NCBI GenBank assembly: GCA_018335935.1
Contig: JAGXRG010000063.1
Span: 62,001-126,000, forward strand
DNA length: 64,000 nt
Source: Chitinophagaceae bacterium
GTDB taxonomy: Bacteria > Bacteroidota > Bacteroidia > Chitinophagales > Chitinophagaceae
Reading direction: 5' to 3'
How positions within the stretch are numbered: position 1 is the first letter of the stretch; every line of letters starts with the position of its first letter. The translations under genes were made by a program, and so were the position numbers. A model generated the notes under the pieces. That model saw nothing but the letters and a program-made list of their open reading frames with translations, searched no databases and was not told the origin of the DNA. Shown piece after piece: positions 1 through 5,769 of this stretch.

Positions 1-17
1 TCACTAAACAAAATAAT

Positions 18-317
18 ATGGCTAAATTAAATAACATACATCCTGGCGAAATTCTTCAAGAAGAGTTTTTAATCCCCTTAAATATTACAGCATATAAACT
101 TTCTAAGGATTGTGAAATACCACAAACAAGAATTTCAGAAATCATAAAAGGAAATAGAAGAATAACTGCAGACACTGCTTTGAGATTGAGTAAATATTTC
201 GGAAACTCTGCAAAATTTTGGTTAGGACTTCAAGATGATTACGATATAGAAGAAGAATTAGAGTTAAAAGGTTCTATAATGAATTCAATTAAATCTTTTA
301 ATGAAAGTGCTGCTTGA
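18..317 (+). CDS. higA: HigA-family antitoxin (XRE helix-turn-helix)
   Basis: Small 99-residue DNA-binding protein of the HigA/VapI antitoxin family. The N terminus has the family signature NNIHPGEILQEEFL, followed by a helix-turn-helix (about residues 22-62) containing ISEIIKGNRRITADTALRLSKYFG and the trailing FWLGLQDDYD that is typical of HigA. In HigBA modules the antitoxin neutralises the HigB mRNA interferase and represses the shared promoter. In this family the toxin gene normally lies immediately upstream. The window begins only 17 bases before this start, and positions 2-7 read CAC TAA, compatible with the His-stop that ends many HigB proteins, so a toxin gene is probably just outside the window. 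That last point is inference. The length and complete motif argue for an intact antitoxin. Confidence 0.9.
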   Translation: MAKLNNIHPGEILQEEFLIPLNITAYKLSKDCEIPQTRISEIIKGNRRITADTALRLSKYFGNSAKFWLGLQDDYDIEEELELKGSIMNSIKSFNESAA

Positions 318-332
318 TAAATTTTAAAAAAA

Positions 333-902
333 ATGAAAATCTTTCTTTACATATTTACTTTTTTGCTTTTGCATTGTACTATTTCTGCACAAACCAAACA
401 TCAAGTTTTAATTACATATTACTCAGAAACCAATAATACCAAAGTCCTAGCTGAAGCTGTTGCTAAAGGTGTTCAGGCTATTGAACATATCAATTTAGTT
501 ATAAAAACTATTGATTCCACCACAGAACAAGATTTAATTAATGCTGATGCTATTATTGTTGGAAGTCCTGTTTACAATGCCAATCCAGCACCAGAAGTAT
601 TAGCTTTTATTAAAAAATGGCCATTTAAAAATCAACCCTTAAAGAATAAAATAGGAGCAGTTTTTGTAACAGGAGGTGGCATATCTTCTGGAGAAGAATT
701 AGTACAAACGAGTTTGTTACATTCCATGATGATTTTTGGAATGATAGTGATTGGTGGAAACGATTGGCAATCTCCTTTTGGTGCATCGGCTATCACCAAT
801 GAAGCAAATTTTAAAGAACCAGTTCAAAACCATTTTTTATTAAAGGGTGAGGCTTTAGGTAAAAGGGTTGCAGAAGCTGTATTACGATGGAATAAACATT
901 AA
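333..902 (+). CDS. secreted flavodoxin / FMN reductase-like protein
   Basis: A 189-residue flavodoxin-fold protein with an N-terminal signal peptide (about residues 1-19, ending in SAQ). The mature part begins with VLITYYSETNNTKVLAEAVAKG, the phosphate-binding loop of flavodoxins and WrbA-like NAD(P)H:quinone oxidoreductases. ADAIIVGSPVYNANPAPEV and a glycine-rich VTGGGISSGEE follow, which match the loops that contact the FMN ring. It is therefore expected to bind FMN and carry out electron transfer or quinone reduction, outside the cytoplasm if the signal peptide is functional. The substrate cannot be told from sequence. The gene starts 15 bases after the HigA gene on the same strand, but a functional link is unlikely. 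An export signal on a flavodoxin is somewhat unusual. Confidence 0.8.
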   Translation: MKIFLYIFTFLLLHCTISAQTKHQVLITYYSETNNTKVLAEAVAKGVQAIEHINLVIKTIDSTTEQDLINADAIIVGSPVYNANPAPEVLAFIKKWPFKNQPLKNKIGAVFVTGGGISSGEELVQTSLLHSMMIFGMIVIGGNDWQSPFGASAITNEANFKEPVQNHFLLKGEALGKRVAEAVLRWNKH

Positions 903-926
903 AATAATCTATGTACTTAGTAAATC

Positions 927-1289
927 TTATTTTTTAATTAGAAACCGATACGAAGATTTTCCGCCATTTTGGTCATACACATCGATTATAATGTATGTAT
1001 TGGCAGTTATTCCTGTAATTAAATAAGAGAAATCATATTCTGTTTTATTCTTGGCTGTTGATTCATCAAGTATAAAATAAGTAGACTGGCCTTCTTTTGT
1101 TAGAATTACTCTATCTAATCTAACAAAAGAACTAATATGCCCTGTTATTCTATACTCTCCATTTGCATCAGCAGTACCTTCACTAATATTATTAGTAAAA
1201 GTAAGTTGGGGCAATGAAACATCTTTTTTGCAAGAAGCGAAAAAACTGAAAAAGATTACTGATAGTAGTAAATAAGATTTTATGTTCAT
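927..1289 (-). CDS. small hypothetical lipoprotein
   Basis: A 120-residue protein of unknown function. A hydrophobic signal segment runs from residue 4 to 19 and is followed by a Cys (SFFASCKKD), a lipoprotein lipobox, so the mature protein should be lipid-anchored in the envelope. The rest is predicted mostly beta and resembles a single immunoglobulin-like or DUF-type domain: alternating hydrophobic strands with YRITGHISS and YIIIDVYDQNGG. No catalytic motif is visible. It lies 31 bases downstream of the substrate-binding lipoprotein gene on the same strand and is probably cotranscribed with it. I do not recognise a named family. Confidence 0.65.
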   Translation of the reverse strand: MNIKSYLLLSVIFFSFFASCKKDVSLPQLTFTNNISEGTADANGEYRITGHISSFVRLDRVILTKEGQSTYFILDESTAKNKTEYDFSYLITGITANTYIIIDVYDQNGGKSSYRFLIKK

Positions 1290-1320
1290 TTTGCTTTTTT
1301 TAAATTGCTATTAATTAAAA

Positions 1321-2277
1321 TTAATTTATAGATTCGAAACTAGAATCAAGAGTTATGCCAAATTGCAGAGCTACTTTTGAATTGTATACTTTAGTTCTCT
1401 TTTTAACCATTTGCCATTGCAAATCTTTGGTAGATTTTGTTTTTAAATATTCTGCCGCTTGTTCACCTGCCTGATAACCCCAAGCATACATATCTGCACC
1501 ATAAGCAGCAACTGCACCTCGAGCCACTAAACCTGCTTCACTGGTAAATACTGGCACTTTTGCATGATTACATGCTTGTATAATAGTTTCGAAAGATGCA
1601 AATACTACATTATCAGGATTTGCAAAAAATGCATCAATATTTTTTGATAATAATGATTGTGTCACTAATTGTGTTTCTGCACTTGAATTTACAGGCAAAC
1701 TCACTAACTCAATATTCATTTGTTGAGCCAAAGTTTTTATTCGATTTAATGCATCAACACTTTGTGGTTCGCTTTGGTTGAAAATCATTCCCACTTTAAT
1801 CTTTTCTTTCTTGCTCAATAATTTTGGAATTAATCCAAATGAAGTATCAATATAACTTAAATCTTCCCCTACTCCATAAAGATTGGTTGGAGATCTTCCA
1901 TCAACAGCATTTATTTTCATGAGTTCGGGTTTTGGCGAAACCATCATAAATACTGGAATATCTTTTATATTTTGAATAGCTGTAATAGTTGATATAGAAG
2001 GGCAAGTTGCAATTAAACTTACTTTTTCAGATTTTGCATATTGAATAATTTGTGTAAGTGTTGGAATATTGCCTTGTGCATTTCGATAAATAACATTAAT
2101 TGTTTGTTGCTCTTCACTAAAACCATCTTTTTTTAATGCATCAAAAAAACCTTGCTTGGCTTTAGCTATGGTATTGTCTTCAAAAGCATCAACAAAAGCA
2201 ATAGTTGGTACATTATCATTCTTACTCTTACAAGAAATAAAAATTACACTAAACAATAAAAACTTTATGAATTTCAT
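1321..2277 (-). CDS. ABC transporter substrate-binding lipoprotein (TrpX-like, PF04392 type)
   Basis: A 318-residue periplasmic binding protein. An N-terminal signal ending in SVIFISCKSK supplies a lipoprotein Cys at about residue 16. The mature region starts with IAFVDAFEDNTIAKAKQGFFDALKKDGF, then NAQGNIPTLTQIIQYAKSEKVSLIATCPSISTITAIQ and later KVGMIFNQSEPQSVDALN. These are hallmarks of the TrpX/YtrF-like ABC_sub_bind family that binds small amino-acid-like ligands. Such proteins usually sit beside genes for a permease and an ATPase, but no transporter subunit is encoded nearby, so the protein is an orphan here. It heads a probable two-gene minus-strand unit with the small lipoprotein. It is divergent from gpsA, with 65 bases between the starts. 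The ligand is unknown. Confidence 0.82.
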   Translation of the reverse strand: MKFIKFLLFSVIFISCKSKNDNVPTIAFVDAFEDNTIAKAKQGFFDALKKDGFSEEQQTINVIYRNAQGNIPTLTQIIQYAKSEKVSLIATCPSISTITAIQNIKDIPVFMMVSPKPELMKINAVDGRSPTNLYGVGEDLSYIDTSFGLIPKLLSKKEKIKVGMIFNQSEPQSVDALNRIKTLAQQMNIELVSLPVNSSAETQLVTQSLLSKNIDAFFANPDNVVFASFETIIQACNHAKVPVFTSEAGLVARGAVAAYGADMYAWGYQAGEQAAEYLKTKSTKDLQWQMVKKRTKVYNSKVALQFGITLDSSFESIN

Positions 2278-2316
2278 TTAGACTAATTAAAAAATAATTG
2301 ATGAATCAAAATCTTT

Positions 2317-2324
2317 TACATTTG
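2317..2324 (+). promoter_or_regulatory. -7 promoter element of gpsA (TACATTTG)
   Basis: An exact match to the Bacteroidota sigma-A -7 consensus TAnnTTTG, located 18 bases before the gpsA ATG. A TTG at 2298-2300 could serve as the -33 element, although its 16-base spacing is shorter than the usual 19 or so. The position predicts a leader of roughly 15 nucleotides. Confidence 0.5.
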
Positions 2325-2342
2325 TTAATACAAATATAGCTT

Positions 2343-3353
2343 ATGCAATTTGGTTTAATTGGTGGAGGAAGTTGGGCAACAGCACTAGCAAAATTATTAA
2401 CAGATAATGGTAATACTATTAATTGGTGGATAAGAAATGCAGAAACCATTAAAACGATAGAAACCAGACGTCATAATCCACATTATTTACATTCCGCATA
2501 TTTTAAAACCGAACAACTTAAACTTTCTCATAATATTTCAGAAGTTGTGGCCAACTCAGACATATTAGTTGTTGCAACACCATCAGCATATGCTGAAAGT
2601 GCATTAGAACATTTAGAAAAAAATGCTTTTGAAGGCAAAAAAGTGGTTTCTGCAATTAAAGGAATTCTTCCTTCAAAAAATCAATTACTCAATGAATATT
2701 TAGCTGAGCAATTTAATTTTAATTTAGAAAATTATTATACAGTTTTGGGACCTTGTCATGCAGAAGAAGTTGCTTCAGAAAAATTAAGTTATTTAACTTT
2801 TAGTGGTTTGGATGAAATTAAAGCGTTGGAAATTGGTAACAACTTTAAAACTGAATATTTAAATATTGTTACTAATCATGATGTTATTGGAGTACAATAT
2901 GCTGCTATCTTAAAAAATATTTATGCACTAGGTGCAGGTATTGCACATGGTTTAGAATATGGAGATAATTTTCAAAGTGTATATATAACTAATGCTGCAG
3001 ATGAAATGGTTCGTTTTTTAAAGCAATTAGTTTGGAATAAAGAAACAGAAGAAGAGCAAAAGAAAATAAACTATGCAGCATCTGTTTATTTAGGCGATTT
3101 ATTGGTTACTTGTTATTCTTTATACAGCAGAAATAGAACTTTTGGTAATATGATTGGCAAAGGATATAGTGTAAAATCTGCACAACTAGAATTGAACATG
3201 GTTGCTGAAGGTTATAATGCAAGCAAGTGTATAAAAAAACAAAACGAAATTGTTAAAAGTCATATTCCAATTGCATTAACCATTTATGAAATTCTTTGGG
3301 AGGAGTTGAATGCTGGAGAAGGATTTAAGAGAATAGAAAAAATATTAGTATAG
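2343..3353 (+). CDS. gpsA: NAD(P)H-dependent glycerol-3-phosphate dehydrogenase
   Basis: A cytoplasmic enzyme of 336 residues that reduces dihydroxyacetone phosphate to sn-glycerol 3-phosphate, the backbone for phospholipids. The N terminus carries the Rossmann nucleotide-binding loop LIGGGSWATALAKLL (residues 4-18). Further on are VVATPSAYAESALEHL, the conserved VLGPCHAEEVASEK (the usual GPS/GPN motif region) and a catalytic Lys in AAILKNIYALGAGIAHGL (about residue 192). The NRTFG and GYNASKCI segments that normally contact substrate are also present. Length matches the family. The gene is monocistronic as far as can be seen, with its own TAnnTTTG element upstream. The following gene is convergent. 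Confidence 0.93.
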   Translation: MQFGLIGGGSWATALAKLLTDNGNTINWWIRNAETIKTIETRRHNPHYLHSAYFKTEQLKLSHNISEVVANSDILVVATPSAYAESALEHLEKNAFEGKKVVSAIKGILPSKNQLLNEYLAEQFNFNLENYYTVLGPCHAEEVASEKLSYLTFSGLDEIKALEIGNNFKTEYLNIVTNHDVIGVQYAAILKNIYALGAGIAHGLEYGDNFQSVYITNAADEMVRFLKQLVWNKETEEEQKKINYAASVYLGDLLVTCYSLYSRNRTFGNMIGKGYSVKSAQLELNMVAEGYNASKCIKKQNEIVKSHIPIALTIYEILWEELNAGEGFKRIEKILV

Positions 3354-3418
3354 GTGAATGTTTGGGGTTTGGTGTTAATTTGTTTGTAGGATAAATCGAG
3401 TAGTGTTTCTTAAACTCT

Positions 3419-3452
3419 ATTAATTTATAATTTACAATTCACAATTTAAAAT
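3419..3452. repeat. AT-rich imperfect tandem repeat of ACAATTT-type units
   Basis: Intergenic run built from repeated AATTTAT, AATTTAC and AATTCAC units just downstream of the convergent rluA-like gene's stop. It resembles the short low-complexity tandem tracts also present at 15142-15180, 45961-46032 and 57190-57232. No coding potential and no hairpin with a T tract. Confidence 0.5.
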
Positions 3453-4174
3453 TTCACCTTAACGTTTTTCTCTAACTGTTGCAACAATGCTCTAAGATCT
3501 TTTGGTGGTTCAGCAACTAAATCTATTTTTTTATCGTTCCAATCAAAAATGAGTTGATAAGCATGTAAGCCAACACGATTAAGAATTGGAGTTTCTTCTA
3601 AACTATTTTTTGAAAGCTTATATTTTGATTTGATTTGAGAAAGCAAAATAGGTTTTCCATCTCCATATAAATCATCACAAACCAAAGGATGGCCAATATG
3701 TTTGGCATGCAATCGAATTTGATGTGTTCGACCAGTATGTATTTGAAATTTTACCCAAGAAAAATGTTTGTAATCATTCAATACTTGATAAGTAGTTAAT
3801 GAAAGTTTTCCATTAGGATTTACAATCATCTCTCCTTTTTTAAAACTATGTTCTTGCATTTTCACTTCTATTCTCCCCTCCTTATTATATAAAGAACCTA
3901 TAACTAACCCTACATAATATTTTTCAATTTTTCTTTGCTCAAACATTTCGTTTAGAGCCTTGTGAGTAGGTGCATCTTTTGCAAATAAAATAACTCCACT
4001 TGTGTCTTTATCTAAACGATGTACCACAAATATTTTTTCAAACTTTTCTTCGAGAATTTGTTTTAATGAAATCTCTACCCCAAATCTATCAGGCACAGAA
4101 AATAAGCCTGCTGGTTTGTTAATTGCAATTATTTCTTTGTTTTCGAAAATAATATCGAGGTCTTTGAATTTCAT
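3446..4174 (-). CDS. RluA-family pseudouridine synthase
   Basis: A 242-residue RNA-modifying enzyme that isomerises uridine to pseudouridine in rRNA or tRNA. The active-site motif HRLDKDTSGVILFAK (about residues 52-66) contains the catalytic Asp. The upstream EIIAINKPAGLFSVP and the downstream QIHTGRTHQIRLHAKHIGHPLVCDDLYG are classical RluA-family motifs. No S4 RNA-binding domain is present, so the protein is a short form, like RluA or the YqcB/TruC branch and unlike RluC or RluD. Which nucleotide it modifies cannot be predicted. It lies 75 bases downstream of the four-helix-bundle gene on the same strand and may share transcription with that gene and the second pseudouridine synthase upstream. 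Confidence 0.9.
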   Translation of the reverse strand: MKFKDLDIIFENKEIIAINKPAGLFSVPDRFGVEISLKQILEEKFEKIFVVHRLDKDTSGVILFAKDAPTHKALNEMFEQRKIEKYYVGLVIGSLYNKEGRIEVKMQEHSFKKGEMIVNPNGKLSLTTYQVLNDYKHFSWVKFQIHTGRTHQIRLHAKHIGHPLVCDDLYGDGKPILLSQIKSKYKLSKNSLEETPILNRVGLHAYQLIFDWNDKKIDLVAEPPKDLRALLQQLEKNVKVKF

Positions 4175-4193
4175 ATTTAGTAAATGGTGAGTA

Positions 4194-4206
4194 GCTAGTG
4201 GCTAGT
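4194..4206. repeat. left arm of 13-bp inverted repeat around the S23-type gene
   Basis: GCTAGTGGCTAGT here is the exact reverse complement of ACTAGCCACTAGC at 4676-4688. The two arms bracket the four-helix-bundle gene. The left arm lies in the intergenic gap after that gene and before the rluA-like start. The sequence belongs to a TAGCCACTAG-type short tandem family, so pairing could be coincidental to repeat type. Confidence 0.6.
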
Positions 4207-4249
4207 AGTTTACAGTTTTATATTGCTGTGATTCTTTTGTTTATTTTGC

Positions 4250-4606
4250 TTAAGTTAAGTTAGATATTAATTTTGATAGCATTTTAAATACTGATTCGCA
4301 ATGTGTATTTAATTGAATTAAATTATTTTCTTGAACAAATCCAAGTTTTAAAGCAATTTCAATTTGAGTATCAATTTCTACAACTGAACTTCTAGCTATT
4401 TCAAAAAATCTTTTCTTTTCTAGCTTAGAAATTCTTGCAGCACCTTCAGCAATATTACTACTTACTGAAACTGATGCACGTTTTATTTGTGAGGTTAAAC
4501 CAAATTTTTCTTCAGAAGGAAAATGATTTGTAATTGAATAAATTTCTTTTACCAAGTCTAAAGAAATCATATATACATCTAATTTTTTATGGGATAAATT
4601 CAACAT
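4250..4606 (-). CDS. four helix bundle protein (S23 / 23S rRNA intervening-sequence protein family)
   Basis: A 118-residue all-helical protein. The family signature is clear: LSHKKLDVYMISLDLVKEIY near the N terminus, then FPSEEKFGLTSQIKRASVSV, SNIAEGAARISKLEKKRFFEIARSS and VEIDTQIEIALKLGF. Members of this family (PF05635) were first seen inside intervening sequences of 23S rRNA genes. A related fold is the Avd accessory protein of diversity-generating retroelements. Free-standing copies are common in Bacteroidota and their biochemical role is not established. No reverse transcriptase, variable repeat or rRNA gene is visible here. It sits between two pseudouridine synthase genes on the same strand and is flanked by a 13-bp inverted repeat (4194-4206 and 4676-4688), so acquisition as a small cassette is conceivable. 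Confidence 0.88.
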   Translation of the reverse strand: MLNLSHKKLDVYMISLDLVKEIYSITNHFPSEEKFGLTSQIKRASVSVSSNIAEGAARISKLEKKRFFEIARSSVVEIDTQIEIALKLGFVQENNLIQLNTHCESVFKMLSKLISNLT

Positions 4607-4663
4607 AAAAATTAATTAATTAACTGTTTGGGCTATGAAATACTAAAAAAGCTAAAAACCTCT

Positions 4664-5677
4664 TTACTTCTTACCACTAGCCACTAGCAATTCACTACTA
4701 GCCACAGGCTTCACCTTCTTCACAAACGATTTGTTCATATATTTTAATAACCGTACTTCTTTTTCATTTAACATTCTCCATTTACCTCGATTCACATTTT
4801 TCTTGGTAAGATTAGCGAATAAAACCCTATCTAATTTTTCAACAGTATAACCAAGTGATTCAAAAATTCTACGAACAATTCTATTTCGACCACTATGAAT
4901 TTCTATGCCCAATGATTTTTTATCTTCTAAAAAAGATAAAGCATCTGCTTTTATAAACCCATCCTCAAGGTTTAATCCATTCAGCACTTTATCAAAATCT
5001 TTTTTTGAGAATTCTTTATCAAGTGTTACTTCGTAAATCTTTTTTATTTCGTACGATGGATGTGTAAGCTTTTGTGCCAAATCTCCATCATTAGTTAATA
5101 GCAAAACTCCTGTAGTGTTTCTATCTAATCTACCTACAGGATATACTCTTTCTGGTGTTGCTCCTTTTATTAAATCCAATACAGTTTTTCTTCCTTTAGG
5201 GTCATCAGAAGTTGTAATATAATCTTTGGGTTTATTGAGTAGAATATATACTGCTGTTGTTTTTGCAGAGATTTTCTTGCCTTTATATTTTACTAAATCT
5301 TTATCAGAAACTTTAAAACCAGGCTCTGTAACGATAGTTCCATTTACAGAAATCATAGATTCTTTTATCAACTCAACGGCTTCTCTTCTGCCACAAATGC
5401 CTGCATGAGCAATAAATTTATTTAAGGGCATTATTTCAGCAACATCTTTTTCAAGAATTATTTTTTCAACTTTATTAGTATTGTTGCTACTTTTTTTAAT
5501 TGGGGGTTGATAAGTACCATTCAACTTCTCCATTTTCTTTTTATGGGCTAAACGGCCTGCTTCTCTTTTCTCTGCCTTGTATTTTCTTTTTTCTTGTCGA
5601 ATGGCTTCTTTTTTCTTAGCTCCTTTGAGCTCTTTATTGATAAACTTATCGAAACCTTTTAAATTAGCTTTTGCCAT
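4664..5677 (-). CDS. RsuA/RluB-family pseudouridine synthase with basic N-terminal extension
   Basis: A 337-residue rRNA pseudouridine synthase. Residues 1-70 are a strongly basic Lys-rich extension. An S4 RNA-binding domain follows (about 83-135, with LNKFIAHAGICGRREAVELIKESMISVNG), then the catalytic domain with ILLNKPKDYITTSDDPKGRKTVLDL and VGRLDRNTTGVLLLTNDGDLAQKLTHP, where the Asp after RL is catalytic. HSGRNRIVRRIFESLGYTVEKLDR closes the core. It most resembles RluB or RsuA, acting on 23S or 16S rRNA, but the exact target is uncertain. The last dozen residues (PVASSELLVASGKK) are encoded by a TAGCCACTAG-type repeat, so the C terminus looks like recent extension into repeat DNA. A TAnnTTTG element lies 40 bases before the start. 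Confidence 0.92.
   Translation of the reverse strand: MAKANLKGFDKFINKELKGAKKKEAIRQEKRKYKAEKREAGRLAHKKKMEKLNGTYQPPIKKSSNNTNKVEKIILEKDVAEIMPLNKFIAHAGICGRREAVELIKESMISVNGTIVTEPGFKVSDKDLVKYKGKKISAKTTAVYILLNKPKDYITTSDDPKGRKTVLDLIKGATPERVYPVGRLDRNTTGVLLLTNDGDLAQKLTHPSYEIKKIYEVTLDKEFSKKDFDKVLNGLNLEDGFIKADALSFLEDKKSLGIEIHSGRNRIVRRIFESLGYTVEKLDRVLFANLTKKNVNRGKWRMLNEKEVRLLKYMNKSFVKKVKPVASSELLVASGKK
4676..4688. repeat. right arm of 13-bp inverted repeat, inside the end of a CDS
   Basis: ACTAGCCACTAGC is the reverse complement of 4194-4206. The surrounding stretch 4672-4706 is a short tandem array of (A)CTAGCCA units that also encodes the C-terminal residues of the RsuA-like enzyme. Confidence 0.6.
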
Positions 5678-5717
5678 AAATGAGAATTAAACTCCACTAT
5701 AACTTGAGTAGAAGTTG

Positions 5718-5725
5718 CAAACTTA
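5718..5725 (-). promoter_or_regulatory. -7 promoter element of the RsuA-like gene (TAAGTTTG on the minus strand)
   Basis: An exact TAnnTTTG on the minus strand, 40 bases before the ATG at 5677. No TTG at the preferred -33 spacing was seen. It suggests that the RsuA-like gene, and possibly the S23 and RluA-like genes after it, start transcription here. Confidence 0.42.
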
Positions 5726-5769
5726 ACACATATAAGGCAACGAGTATAATTATCAACTTACAAGAAAAC

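Noticed and set aside
4250-4606. Diversity-generating retroelement (Avd-like gene)
   Set aside because: No reverse transcriptase, template repeat or variable repeat lies within several kilobases. The protein fits the free-standing S23 group better.
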